Part shown: positions 10,383 to 21,328 of the stretch, piece by piece
How positions within the stretch are numbered: position 1 is the stretch's first letter
Layout of the letters: each line of letters starts with the position of its first letter
Assembly: GCA_003415625.1 (NCBI GenBank)
Contig: PYIU01000007.1
Span: 3,658,001-3,722,000 of the forward strand
Origin: Aquanectria penicillioides
Lineage: Eukaryota > Ascomycota > Sordariomycetes > Hypocreales > Nectriaceae
Direction of reading: 5' to 3'
Length of the DNA: 64,000 nucleotides
Notes under the pieces: generated by a model
What the model was told of the DNA's origin: nothing
Seen by the model: only the letters and a program-made list of their open reading frames with translations
Database searches by the model: none
Translations under genes and position numbers: made by a program

Positions 10383-12767
10383 ATAGAGAAGGGACAGGGG
10401 ATGGAGGCATTGTGATGATTTGACGAATGGTCATGTTTGATAGTAACGACGAAGGAATACAGTAAAATGGGTATAAAAGAGCAAAAGATGTTTGGTCTAA
10501 ATTTCTGCAATTGTTGTATGCACTTTTTTTCATGTTGGCCCGTGTAGCTGCGATGTCAATTGAAGCTGTCGGGGACAACCACTGCGAATCTGAGACGTAC
10601 ATGGATGGGGATGATGACCCTGAGCAATATCCTAATTCGGTTGGCGGATTGCCGTGTTGAGAGATGGAGCCCATTCATTCCGTTAGGTATTATTGTGCAC
10701 TGTGAATGTGTTGCACAACGATGGGTGGGGATGCATGTAACGTCTACGCCAATGCAGCCGACTGGTTGAAATGGCCCATCACTTGGAGGAGGAACCAACT
10801 AGGATCTGGAGTGGCCCGTCTAGATGTCAATAAGGAGATAGATCGCTGATGGTCTACGCCTAAGAATAGCAATTTGCACGTACCGGCCGTGCAATTTTGA
10901 CATTGAACGGCAGTGTGGTTTTGATCAGCATTGACAAGACTGAAATTGGTTGCAACTCTCCAACTCCAGAATTGCTGCTACTTTGGCAGTGCGCAAGCGG
11001 CATGACTTTGAGTTTTGAGTTTTGTTTACGGATTACACGAGATGTCAGATGAAGGAAATTGAGGCGGAGCGAGGCCTCCCCCACAATACAAATTCCAGAA
11101 CAGCGGAAGAACAAAAAGGTGACGTTCCATCTAGAGCGATGCAAGGATTGCCTGAAATGACGTCTTGCGCCGCCTCGGACCGCCTTTTCGCAGTCGCTTG
11201 TCTCATTTCCGCTCTCCTTTGCCTAAGGCCGAGTCCATGTCGATGACGGCAATGGGCGGTGCGTGCATTTGGGGTCGTCCCACAGCACTGGTGAGTAATG
11301 TGGGCGGAGCGTTTGACGCCAGCGGGGATGCTGAACAAGGCGGGAAAAGCTTCCGGCAAAAATGGAGCTCGAGAGGAGGCACGGGAAGCTAAGAATAGGC
11401 ACAAGCAATCGGCCCTCGGCCAGTGTGGGCCTCTGCGACGGTTTCCCCCGTGTTTTTTTGCTACAATGGGCTAGAGAATTGGCTTGCTCGATGGCCTCCC
11501 TCGGCAGTGGCTTGCAGGGCGATGAATATTCCCCGATGAGCAAGCCTCTTCAGGCACGGGGTCTTGCATCACCAGTCTCTGAACTGTACGACCAAGCCGT
11601 AAACAAAACGGCATTTCAACCACCTCGGGATTAAGGCATCCTCTCTGTACAGGACGTGAACGGGGGCACTGTGTTGAGAAATTGGGCCTGCAATAAGGTT
11701 AATTAGGCGCAGGCATTGACCGTCAAAGCACCCCAATGTTGGCCGTTCTGCCCCTTGGCATTCCCACGTAATGCTATTGTTGTAGCCTCATGCCATTACA
11801 GCGTTAATCACTCGCCAAAGCTGGAAAATAACATGCCAGCCCAGCAGCCCCAGCTGAACCGAGGGCGAGGCTCCTCCATCCATTGTTGTTGTTACATCCG
11901 CATCCTAATTTAGACCACCCAGTTTTGCGGGGTTGACTTGGGCCTCCCGACTTGGCGCACGGCAATGGGGGCCCGATGGAGTCGTCTTGGGAAAGTAATA
12001 CGAGGCAGAAAAAAAAAAAAGAGGGCTGGTGACTTCATTTCTTCTTGGCGGATATTCCCATGTCAAAGCCAAAAAATTCATTGACGCCGGCCCTGATATT
12101 GAGCCGCCTCCCTATCCAGCTAGCCTTTCATTGGGCGAGTCCCCGTGGCCATTGCCCTCCACATTAGAGAGTTCGCAACCAGGAAAATCGGCGAGAGTCC
12201 GTTTACTTCTTGGCGATGTCCCGGGCGCGCCGGAGCTGCTTGTGGACTGGAGACTGGGACTCAGCTGGGGGGGTGGCAAGCGCCGTTCCGGCACTGATCG
12301 ACTGATGATGCGGTGGAGAAATACGAGATCCGGCAATTCGCCGATCACCTCGTGTTAGCTGGGCTGGTGATGGGATGGGCGGCGACGATATTGTAAGACA
12401 GGCATAGCATAGCGTAATTGTGGGTTAATCCCGGGCGTGAGACTTCTCCTCAACGCGAAATGCGACGGAGCCGGGGATGGGTCTGCGGAGTCGGTGACCG
12501 CCAGAGAGTCCAAGCCCGGGTCCCATCATCTGATGCATCTTTCCGAGCATGATCGTTAGAGGCATCGTGATCCATTGTTTGCTACTGTTTTGACGTTGCT
12601 CTTGAAGGTATATATAGAGAGGCCAAGCTCCGTCTCTTTATCCCTTTCCTCATCATCACGACAATCATCTACACACTCAATCAGGACACGCTCACCTCAC
12701 AACTCAAACCTCTTCTTACAACACTTCACTTCCTTTCATAACCAAACAACAAAACAAAACCGCCAAC
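10383..12767. other. Long intergenic region (2.4 kb), no supported gene
   Basis: It contains the 3' region of the tRNA synthetase gene and a long upstream region of the small secreted protein gene. There is a run of 12 A at 12010-12021 and several G/C-rich stretches. Short frames (70-120 codons) on both strands lack recognisable features. Such a long upstream region is compatible with complex control of the secreted protein gene, but that is inference. Confidence 0.55.
12609..12616 (+). promoter_or_regulatory. Putative TATA box of the small secreted protein gene
   Basis: TATATATA lies about 150 bases before the ATG at 12768. It is followed by a C/T-rich tract and a CAACAAAACAAAACC leader, the usual arrangement for a strongly expressed fungal gene. 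Confidence 0.5.
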
Positions 12768-13211
12768 ATGAAGGTCTCCGTTGCCGTTCTCGCTGCTGCC
12801 TTCTCCTCCTCGGCCCTTGCGGCTCCTACTCCCGCCGAGGCCGTTAGCATGATGGCTGCCAGCTCCCAGTGGACCATCCAGAGCCTCAATCGCCAATGCG
12901 ACTCTGCCGACCACACCTGCACCTGGAACTTTGGCATCTACCCCGGCTCCGGCGATGCCACCGCCTGCCAGTACGTCGTCAAGAGCGACAACAAGGCCTC
13001 GCGCGCCAACGGCGGCCCCTCCACCTGCGGTGACTTCACCATCACCTCTGGCTGGAGCGGTCAGTTCGGCGAGGGCAACGGCTTCACCACCCTCTCTGTC
13101 GTGAGCAACAGCAAGAAGCAGATTGTCTGGCCCGCTTACACCGACAAGCAGCTCGAGGGCGGCAAGACTGTCTCTCCCGACCAGGCTTACGCTCCCGCTG
13201 CTCTTCCTTGA
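12768..13211 (+). CDS. Small secreted protein with four cysteines (147 aa)
   Basis: A single-exon frame with signal peptide MKVSVAVLAAAFSSSALA and likely cleavage before APTPAEA. The mature part is about 128 aa with four Cys (44, 51, 67, 87), probably two disulfides, and is rich in Gly, Ser, Thr and aromatic residues (WTIQSLNRQCDSADHTCTWN; ITSGWSGQFGEGNGFTTLSV). That suggests a compact beta-sandwich. Codon use is very biased to C-ending codons, and the leader is A/C-rich, both pointing to high expression. I do not recognise a named family. A cell-wall-associated or effector-like secreted protein is plausible. It stands alone, with 2.4 kb upstream and 0.9 kb downstream free of genes. Confidence 0.85.
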   Translation: MKVSVAVLAAAFSSSALAAPTPAEAVSMMAASSQWTIQSLNRQCDSADHTCTWNFGIYPGSGDATACQYVVKSDNKASRANGGPSTCGDFTITSGWSGQFGEGNGFTTLSVVSNSKKQIVWPAYTDKQLEGGKTVSPDQAYAPAALP

Positions 13212-14125
13212 ACAAGCTACTACAATGATTACGTCGTTGGGTTTGGAATAATTATATTGTAATGGAAGAACCAAGAGTTGCAGAGATTCATGGAATTCAA
13301 AGGGGACGAATCTGTATTAATTCGTATATATAAACACAAAGCACGCTGAGGCTTCACTTCTCAGAGGTCAGAATCCACGTTCTGATTTAGCAATGAAATC
13401 TCAGTTATTTTAAATTCAAATATTCCCATTTCAAATATCAACGTCTGTCGATCCCGTTAGTATGGCATAAGATTGCCTCATTGGTATGTGACAAGTCTAG
13501 CTTGCGATCCACTGCAACACTTGGTGGGAACGACGAAACTATATGCTTGATGATGTCAATGTGAAATTATGGCATCGATTCCAACTGCCTGTCAGTATTA
13601 GCCGAGAGGCCCAAGAAAATGCCCGTACTACGGGAATGATAACTGTACTGATTGATAAAGATGTGGTCTTCTAAGGGGTTCTCTATATTGGCTCGTTGCC
13701 TTTTTGGACTGAGTTGTTCTATTGGCACAGTTCACACAACTCAGCTAGCCCGCACAGCCCGCACAGCCCACACAGCCCATACGTCCACACAACCCATACA
13801 GCTCATTTTTCTAGTGACATAGATTGTTGCATAATATAAAATTTTCTTCTGTTTCCTCTCAACCTTCAGTTTAATGAAAAGCAATACTTAGAGGCCATGT
13901 GTTATTGTACCTCGTACTCTTCTATGTGCGAAAGTGATGTGGAACTGTGCTATCAGCAAGGATGGACTGTGTGAGTAGTAAGGCTCTTTGGATTTACGGC
14001 ATGTTAAACCTCGCTCTCACACTTTCCAAGTTGCACTTTCACCGACAGAAAAAATTTCTGAGTAAATAAGATAGTTCGCCCGTATGAATTTATCAATCTA
14101 TGAATGTCATGACTATGGAGGGTAT
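13212..14125. other. Intergenic A/T-rich region, no gene seen
   Basis: 914 bp between the secreted protein gene and the 3' end of the minus-strand hydrolase gene. Around 13745-13800 there is a short imperfect array of CACAGCCC/CACAACCC units. Nothing else is recognised. Confidence 0.55.
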
Positions 14126-15007
14126 TTACTCGAACACGTTGAACCTGTCCAAGAACTTGTCGATGGACTTGGCGACCACCTTTTCATTCGTTTCAATTGC
14201 AAAGTGGCCTGCGTTCAGCCACCGAAGCTCAAGTTCCTTCACATCCTTTCTGAAAGCTTCTGCACCAGGTGGAATGAACATGGTGTCATTCTTGCCCCAA
14301 ATGGCGAGGACTGGAACCTTGGATGTACGGAAGTACTCCTGGAACGAAGGATACAGTGGGACATTGGTGCGGTAGTCATAGAGGAGGTCAAGTTGGATGT
14401 CCTGATTTCCCTCCCTCTGCATCAAAGCATAGTCGAGATTGTAGCTTTCCGGCTGAATCTTGTCTGGGTGGGGAGATCCATGGGTGTACTGCTCCGTCAC
14501 TGCATCCAGCCCCAGGGCTGGGCGAAGAGCATTGCGATCCTCGGTAGATCCAGACTCCCAGTACTTCTTGATCGGGGCCCAAAACTGTTCACCGAATCCT
14601 TCAACATAAGCGTTTCCGTTCTGGCTGATGATGGCGGAGACCTTCTCTGGATGCCTGAGTGCAAGGCGCAGGCCGGTTGGTGCACCATAGTCAAAGATGT
14701 ACATTGCAAACTTGTCGAGCTTCAGGGCGCTAACGAAATTCTCAAGAGCGGTAGACAGATTGGCGAAATTGTAGATGAAGTTTTCAGGGACAGTGGTGAA
14801 TCCGTAACCGGGTAAGTCTGGCGCAATAACATGATACCCAATAGCTGCAAGCAATGGGATCAGGTTGCGAAATTGGTGGGAGGATGAAGGAAATCCGTGG
14901 AGGAGAAGGATTGTCCCTTTGGATTCCCCAGTGGGTTCGGCATATCGATAGAATATGTCAAGATCATTGGTCTCGACATGCGAGACTTGAGGGATGAAGG
15001 AAGTCAT
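14126..15007 (-). CDS. Epoxide hydrolase/haloalkane dehalogenase-like alpha/beta hydrolase
   Basis: A single exon of 293 aa starting at MTSFIPQVSH. The oxyanion-hole motif HGFPSSSHQFRNL starts at H37. The nucleophile elbow reads FDYGAPTG, with Asp106 in place of the usual Ser, as in epoxide hydrolases and haloalkane dehalogenases. The acid is likely in GKNDTMF (D241) and the base is H268 in NAGHFAIE. Substrates are probably small epoxides or related esters, in the cytosol. The frame is open 40 codons further up, to an ATG at 15127. A TATATAAA element at 15134-15127 overlaps that ATG, which argues for the internal start at 15007. No cluster partners are evident. The nearest recognisable gene upstream is a dead NLR fragment. 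Confidence 0.88.
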   Translation of the reverse strand: MTSFIPQVSHVETNDLDIFYRYAEPTGESKGTILLLHGFPSSSHQFRNLIPLLAAIGYHVIAPDLPGYGFTTVPENFIYNFANLSTALENFVSALKLDKFAMYIFDYGAPTGLRLALRHPEKVSAIISQNGNAYVEGFGEQFWAPIKKYWESGSTEDRNALRPALGLDAVTEQYTHGSPHPDKIQPESYNLDYALMQREGNQDIQLDLLYDYRTNVPLYPSFQEYFRTSKVPVLAIWGKNDTMFIPPGAEAFRKDVKELELRWLNAGHFAIETNEKVVAKSIDKFLDRFNVFE

Positions 15008-15126
15008 TGCTATGGTGTTGTATGTGAAAAAAGTGATTTTTGAAGGGTTGTAGAACTCTTTGATGCTGAGGAATGTGCTGCGGGTGGTTTTGAAAGAACT
15101 TCTATTCATCACCAAGCCATTGATCA

Positions 15127-15134
15127 TTTATATA
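15127..15134 (-). promoter_or_regulatory. Putative TATA box of the epoxide-hydrolase-like gene
   Basis: TATATAAA on the minus strand lies 120 bases before the chosen start at 15007. Its position over the more upstream ATG at 15127 makes translation from that ATG unlikely. Confidence 0.45.
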
Positions 15135-15354
15135 TCTTGCATCTCCATGTATGACACCATTCATAAGTTGGACTCATGAGTCTATATCGAACAAAACTTC
15201 TACATCTAGAATGGCGATGAGCATCGAGCATCAAGATGGCCTCGAAGAAAACTTCCCAATCCGGTAATTGTTGTGACGTTCTGATTGCGGTTTCCCACGA
15301 CATTGATGTGGAATCGCTATGGTGGGGCGATTTGTCAGCCTACACATTACCAAT

Positions 15355-16165
15355 GCTACCATGGACCATGTTTGTCAGCCAGCCTGGCAGTAGAAATAAG
15401 AGATTTGATCGCATTTTGAGTCGAGGTTGTCGATGATTCCACATGGCAGCATGGTTTTTTTTCCTTTCCAGGATCTCTTGTAATCTAGAGAATGTGATTC
15501 TGATAATCATCGCGCTAGCGACGAAATTCCTCAATTTCGATGATCCAGTCGCACAAAACTGGCATTAAGCCGCCTATTTTTTGCCCGATTCTTGACTTAT
15601 CATGTCGACGATCTGTCAGATGTAGGTCTCTGATGCACTCGTTGTATTTCTCATCTTGGTATCTGAGCGTCTGAATCTTGGTCTGATCTTAAATGACGGA
15701 TTCAATGTCTTGAAGTTTGATCTCCTGAGCACTCGCCCTGAGAGCAATCCGGGTTATATGTGACCTGATTTGCTGCGTGTTGTATTGGGTTGAGTTCTTT
15801 AGGACCTTGGACTGAGCGTCCTGGATGTCGTTGATCTGATTATTTTAATTTGAACACATGCCTTAGAAAGGTTGCCCGATCGATTCCGATGATAGGTGCA
15901 GATGCTTCTAATTTGATATAGAAGTAGCTTTTCATACAACTTGATAATGTGATTCTCCGTTCTACGCAAAGGCCCGGGAAGGATTTATTCTCTGAATTTG
16001 AACCGAGCAGTAGTTCCGTAAGATGCCAATACCAATCCACACGAGACAAAATATAGGCGATTCCATTACGGTTGATTCCTGTCTTAGTAATTGGATTTTG
16101 GAAAGATGAAACGCAGACTCTAAGATAGAAAGCAGAGAACTCAGCCCTCTAGGGGCCGCATGCAG
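15355..16165 (-). pseudogene. NLR remnant: NACHT-NTPase N-terminal region to P-loop
   Basis: Reading the minus strand from about 16165 down, the fragments match in order the N-terminal and early NACHT part of HET-E-like fungal NLRs. NPITKTGINRNGIAYILSR continues into VDWYWHLTELLLG (16125-16000). KSYFYIKLEA, then RATFLRHVFKLK, follows at about 15950-15845. Then come QDAQSKVLKN, TQYNTQQIRSH and, after an in-frame TAA near 15690, YNECIRDLHLTDRRHDKSRI and IGGLMPVLCDWIIEIEEF (15660-15530). Last are the P-loop area DPGKEK (15460, expected GDPGKGKT) and CGIIDNL/QISYFYCQAG in a shifted frame. Several stops and at least two frameshifts, one at a run of eight A (15455-15462), make it non-functional. 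Intact relatives are cytosolic signalling ATPases involved in heterokaryon incompatibility and self/non-self recognition. The C-terminal half is absent here. Confidence 0.72.
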
Positions 16166-17099
16166 GAATGACTGTCACGTAGAAATACCACTGCGTAATA
16201 TAGCAAAAGTGTAGAAAGTTATTTGGCATACTATTAAATGAGAAATAGCTCATGGTGTGATGAACATGAACAGAATCATACGAGGATTGCATTGTGGATG
16301 AAGATTTCCGTGGGTGTATTCATGAATGGATGGACGGCAGCTATGTTAAGGGGAGCCTTGAAAGATAAGATGAGCGCCAGTCCACTCTTGTATTAATATG
16401 GTGAAGGTGAAGTTGGATCCAGAATGTCCTTAGTAGCTGATTATGGTCTAGCTCAACTAAACATGGTTACGCAGGTGTTCATAGTACTGAGAGATTCTGC
16501 AGCTCTAGCGGGTATTGCTCGAGGAATAGTCACGGGACTACTGACAAAAAACAACTCTTAATCAATCTCCTGTTACGCATTCAACCTCGGTCGAAAGCTT
16601 CCCCACTCCTTTTATGCACCCCGCAGAAGTCGTGTTTAGCCTGCACGATGTGCCGATGCACAATTGCTTCTTCGGGAACAACTTGCCGAAATCTATCTGT
16701 GCAATGTTGCATTCTGCACCATTAAGAGCACCCAAGCGACAGAATGACTCCGAAAGAATGTGGATATTGGCCTCGGGGTTAGGGAACTTGGGCTAGTAAT
16801 TCCGGGTGAATAAATAACTTAAAATGGTGTCTTGTCCACTTCGTGTTTTCTGATTCTTGACCATGAAACGATTTACACAACCCAATATTTCTACATTGAT
16901 GTCCATATTTCTACAATATTCTCTTATTGACTGGCTTCGATAGGCCAAGACCATATATATTTGTGCCCATATATCCATTTTACTAACATCTTCGACGACA
17001 ACCACGTGTTGCGTGGCGCCTACTCATCGGATCCTATTATCCGATAGCACGCGGCTGTATATACGCCATAGAGAACACCAACTCACCGTAAATAGCAAT
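16166..17099. other. Intergenic A/T-rich region
   Basis: About 930 bp between the NLR remnant and the alcohol dehydrogenase gene. No gene is recognised. A GTATATAC element at about 17056-17063 is a candidate TATA box for the dehydrogenase gene. Confidence 0.5.
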
Positions 17100-18387
17100 A
17101 TGAATTCTGAAAGTCCCGAAATTCCTAAACAGCACAAGGCTGTGATATATGACCAGCCTGGTTCGATATCGACGAAGGTCGTGTCGATTGATACACCAGA
17201 GCCTGGTCCCGGTGAAGTTCTAATTAATTTGTAGGTTGCTACCATTTCCTCAGGCCGAAAATGAGGATCCGTGTTAGCCTGAACTGACTGGATGTAGAAC
17301 TCATTCTGGAGTGTGCCATTCCGATTATGCTGTTATGACAAATGGGGTTCGTACACAGATTTATACCCCCCCCCTTCGCGATGTGTGATTCCAGGCTAAT
17401 TCGATTGCCGTGCAAGTGGAGAATGCTTCCCGCCCCAACTGCTGAGGGCCAGGTCGGGGGCCATGAAGGTGTTGGGCATGTTGTAAAACTAGGCCCCGGA
17501 GCGGAGTCTACCGGCATCAAAATTGGCGATCGTGTTGGAGTTAAATGGGTATCTAGCGCATGTGGCAGATGCGGTAAGTTATTGTGTGCTTTCTGAAACT
17601 GATGCCTGGCTCATGCTCAACAGCACCCTGTCTTGTTGGTCAAGATGGAGTCTGTTTTAACCAGAAGATTTCTGGTTATTACACTCCCGGCACGTTCCAA
17701 CAATATGTCCTTGGACCTGCAGCTTATGTTACGCCTATTCCTGACGGATTGGACTCAGCGACGGCAGCACCTCTACTTTGCGCTGGAGTGACTGTATATT
17801 CTGCATTGTTGCGCAGCCAAGCGAAACCTGGAAATTGGGTCGTCATCTCCGGTGCAGGCGGCGGCCTTGGCCACCTGGCTTGCCAAATAGGCTCAAAAGC
17901 TCTAGGATTACGCATTATCGGGATCGATCATGGTAGCAAGGGCGAGATAGTCAAAAGTTCAGGCGCAGAACATTTTGTCGACATGACCAAGTTTTCAACC
18001 GACGACGAGATCGCAGCACACGTCAAATCTCTGGCAGATGGACTCGGGGCCCATGCTGTGGTTGTCTGTACCGCATCGGATAGGGCCTATGGACAGTCCG
18101 TCGGCTTCTTGCGCTTCAATGGGACTGTGGTTTGCGTTGGGCTGCCGGAGGGTGACCTGGTGCCCATTGCTGGGGCTAGTCCATTTGCAATGGTCACTCA
18201 GCAATATCGGGTTGTTGGGTCTGCTGTAGGAAACCAGCACGAGGCCATTGAGGTTCTTGAATTCGCCGCGCGAGGCATTGTCAAGCCGCACGTTGAACTT
18301 GAGAAGATGGACAATCTAACAAAGGTTTTCGAGGACATGCATGCTGGGAAGCTGCATGGAAGGGTTGTCTTGGACCTTTCGGTGTAA
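17100..18387 (+). CDS. Zinc-containing alcohol dehydrogenase (MDR family, yeast Adh type)
   Basis: Four exons (17100-17230, 17298-17346, 17417-17573, 17624-18387) join to 366 aa. All introns are GT..AG. The catalytic zinc ligands lie in [11 protein letters not shown] and [10 protein letters not shown]. The structural zinc is held by the four Cys of [15 protein letters not shown]. The nucleotide-binding fold has [12 protein letters not shown], and the phrase [20 protein letters not shown] is typical of fungal Adh1-like enzymes. The reaction is NAD(P)-dependent interconversion of primary alcohols and aldehydes in the cytosol. The chosen start lies 43 codons before the first intron and fits relatives. 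A run of nine C lies inside intron 2. The frame is intact throughout. Confidence 0.92.
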
Positions 18388-18906
18388 TTATGAGGGCTGA
18401 GACATGGCAGTGTGATGATTGCTACAACACAACCACAGTTTATTCTAATGATCGACGTAGCATCCTTACAACTTATTGTCGTTGGCGTAAGTGGCGTATT
18501 CTTGGCAATATTCGTCGTGGAGACTGCCCAGTTGGGACCTAAGAGTTGGAGGTGAGGCTAGGATCTCCAAAAGCATCAATGATGAATTGATGCTGGAACC
18601 CGCTTCGACTGCATATTGTCGCTGGTTCCAAGGCCACTAGCAGACCTCACGGGCCACTCTTGAGGGCGAAGCGTGTTTCAAAATACGAAAGATATTGTCG
18701 TCGGATGTGCTGGAGCAGCGGTTTTTGAGTTAAATGACGGCACTCTCGGCCCCACACTGTCGCTGACTGCCACAGCTTCGAAAGTCTAAATCAGATCAAA
18801 GCAATGCTATATGATCTGCCTGTAGACTTGAGGTTGTCTTTCACAGATCTTTTAAAGTCACGCAAGACTATTTTATTTCCAGCCAGTACAATCTTCATCC
18901 AACAAC
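18388..18906. other. Intergenic, no gene seen
   Basis: 519 bp between the alcohol dehydrogenase stop and the CIA30 gene start. No protein-like frame or RNA gene is recognised. Confidence 0.55.
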
Positions 18907-19653
18907 ATGTTTAGCGACGTTGCTTTCCTGTTTGGCGGTGACGTGTACGCATATTTCGTTGTCTTGTTATTCTCTAGTGAGATACTAACATGCGTCTAGT
19001 CCCTGGGTGTCGTCACTATGGACAGCCCAAGATGACCGCGTACGAGGAGGCGCCAGCACCTCGTACCTCGACGTTCCCAGTCCTGAATGCGCACACTTTT
19101 ACGGAAACCTGGATACCAAGACGTTGGGTGGTGCTGGTTTTGCTTCTCAGCGCACGGTTGGGAATTTGTCGCTTGATCTCTCCAGCTACGATGGGCTGGT
19201 TGTCACCATCGCGATGGGAGACAGCAAAAACTACACCCTAAACTTGCTGGACGAACTGCCCACGGGGTCTCAGGACCAAAGCAGCGTGATCTGGGAGACG
19301 GATTTCATTGGCGAAGGGGGCACGGACGTGTTGATGAGGTGGGAGGATTTCACACCGACATATCGGGGAAGAGAGAAGAAGGACGCGGCCCCGTTGAACC
19401 TGAAGGGCATCAAGCGCATCACGTTGATGATGAGGAGGTAAGTTGCTGTTTAAGTGGGCTGTTGTTGCTGTGGATGAATGCTGATTGAGTATTGCCGACG
19501 ATTAGCTTTTTCGGCGAACAGGAGGGAGACTTCTCCCTTGAGCTAATGTCGATAGCGGCGAAAAAGAAAATCATCTCGAGTGAAACATTGGGTTACGAAG
19601 GGCGAAGGGGCGAAATGAAGAAGAAGCGTCGAGCTGAGGCAGATAGCAGGTAG
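18907..19653 (+). CDS. CIA30/NDUFAF1-like complex I assembly domain protein
   Basis: Three exons (18907-18944, 19000-19437, 19506-19653) give 207 aa. The 38-nt first exon encodes [12 protein letters not shown], and splicing at GT|GTACGC joins it to [20 protein letters not shown], the expected family opening (FGGD..W...DDRVRGG). Further CIA30 features are [30 protein letters not shown] and [20 protein letters not shown]. The family covers mitochondrial complex I assembly factors. Short fungal versions like this lack an obvious targeting peptide and may have other roles. The last 30 residues are very basic ([12 protein letters not shown]). The TAG stop is immediately followed by a 7-bp minisatellite, so array changes could alter the gene end. 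Confidence 0.85.
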
Positions 19654-19776
19654 ATGGTGGATGGTGGATGGTGGATGGTGGATGGTGGATGGTGGATGGT
19701 GGATGGTGGATGGTGGATGGTGGATGGTGGATGGTGGATGGTGGATGGTGGATGGTGGATGGTGGATGGTGGATGG
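19654..19776. repeat. 7-bp minisatellite (ATGGTGG)n, about 17.5 copies
   Basis: A near-perfect array of ATGGTGG starts at the base after the CIA30 stop codon and ends in ATGG before ATCACGG. Because 7 is not a multiple of 3, three units encode a seven-residue repeat, and all plus-strand frames stay open. This explains the Trp/Gly-rich open frames seen here on both strands. Confidence 0.95.
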
Positions 19777-20738
19777 ATCACGGCTACGTTCTGGGCCTGT
19801 TTTACATGGAGGATAGGCACAATCACTACGAGGAGATGTTGTTGATGAGCTTTAGTGGGCGGTGTATCTGTACGTGCACGTAGTCCCTATAGCTACAGCG
19901 CTAGCTGACCCCGCTCCGGTCTTCTCTAGGCGGCCGGGTCTCGTCTCGGTGATCCAGGCGTCGCGAAGCGAAGGGAAGGGGCCATCTAGAGAAAAGAAAA
20001 GAAATTACGACTGGGGGAGACGATCGGACAAAGCCGCGTGCTGCAAGGATTGGATGAGGGTTGGGTGAGGATTTCCTCCCGATGCTCTGTCCGTATCGCC
20101 TTTGCTCTGTTCGGAATGTTACAGCGCATATGCAGCCAAGTTGTGTTTCCCTTCCAACGGGCAGAGTGGCACTAAAATCGTCAGCTGACGAGCTCCCGCC
20201 CGCTGCGCCCTGTAATTGGCCCGCTCCAGCGTCCTTCCGCCCCCAAAGCGTTCATGTGAAACCCCACTATCCACTGTCCCTCTGTTTATTTACAATGACG
20301 ATCCGAACTCCTCCGTCACTTACAGTTCTACATCTGTCTCTGCCCGTCATCAATTAAGGTCTTGCTACAGTCGTCATCCCGATTGCACTTTACTTTTCGC
20401 ATTCCGCTCCCATTGGAATACGAGATTTCCTTCTTTTTTTTTTTTTGCCACTCGTCCATTCATCCCCTCGTTCTGAGCTGTTCAAGGTAATTGTAAGACC
20501 CAATTGTTTGTTCCCAGAATTCATCGCTGCAAGCCCCGTCAAGCTCGACCAGTCTGCAGATCGTTTTCGAGAGACAACGCCATTGTCGCCAGTCATTGAT
20601 CCGGTGCAGCAAGCACGAAACGAGAAGCGACGACAAACACACGAGAAGCGCCTTGGGCGCATTGCAATAAATACTCCTTCTCCCGCCTCGACTTCTAAAC
20701 ACCGCCACCATTCCACCGCCTCCGCTACCGTCTTTACC
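19777..20738. other. Intergenic, promoter of the small membrane protein gene
   Basis: About 960 bp. The part from 20300 on is C/T-rich, with a run of 14 T near 20433-20446. The frame of the next gene is open far upstream (from about 20445) but has no ATG in a protein-like context before 20739. Confidence 0.5.
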
Positions 20739-21038
20739 ATGGTTAAGAAAAACGATGCCATTGCGATAATTCTCATATTCATCTTGACTTTTGGAATCGG
20801 CGTCTCGATAGGATTTTGCTATCTATTCATCAAGATACGGGTTCAAGACTCATCGGATTCAGAAAAGGGCTCGTCAACCAGCTACCACATCGTGGATGAC
20901 GAGCCCGGGAAAGAAGGGCCACCAAGGCCGCCCACGTTTGGCGGTGGCATACGAATGCCTCGCCCGCCGCCGCCGACAACCGGCTTCGTTGGAATGAGGG
21001 CTGCGGGCGGTGGCATCAGGGTTCCTCGCCAGGGATGA
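20739..21038 (+). CDS. Small single-pass membrane protein with Pro/Gly-rich tail (99 aa)
   Basis: The start ATG at 20739 is in ideal context (TTACCATGG). Residues 7-31 (AIAIILIFILTFGIGVSIGF and following) form one strong membrane helix next to a short basic N-terminus (MVKKND). The rest is polar, then Pro/Gly/Arg-rich, with a repeated motif GGGIRMPRP/GGGIRVPRQ. No enzyme domain is visible. Similar small proteins are common and uncharacterised in fungi. Function is unknown. It is probably an organelle or plasma membrane protein with a flexible tail for protein contacts, which is inference. The short length lowers certainty. Confidence 0.65.
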   Translation: MVKKNDAIAIILIFILTFGIGVSIGFCYLFIKIRVQDSSDSEKGSSTSYHIVDDEPGKEGPPRPPTFGGGIRMPRPPPPTTGFVGMRAAGGGIRVPRQG

Positions 21039-21328
21039 TTATGATAAACGAGAATATTGTCTTTTACCACTTTTTTACAACTCAACTCTGCCTTTCGACG
21101 TATTCGGCCATTTGCGAGCGATGGGTAAACAGTTCCCCGGCCAAGTGTTATAGAACGAGAGTTGGCACGCAATTTAGTCCTATCATTGGATACTACTACT
21201 TTGGATGGGTTGGGGGGTTGGGGGGCTCATGTCTAGATAGAGAATCTACGTTACGAATGTTGAATACATAGGAGCCGTATGCCTGTTTCTTCTGTTTGCA
21301 CACCCCACCTTGACTTATCTATCGTGTA

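Noticed and set aside
12726..13274. Minus-strand frame of 182 codons
   Set aside because: Antisense shadow of the small secreted protein gene.
15008..15127. 40-residue N-terminal extension of the epoxide-hydrolase-like protein (possible targeting peptide)
   Set aside because: The TATA-like element lies on top of the upstream ATG, so transcripts should start downstream of it.
19593..19883. Trp/Gly-rich and Pro/Ser/His-rich open frames
   Set aside because: Produced entirely by the 7-bp minisatellite, which is free of stops in all plus-strand frames.
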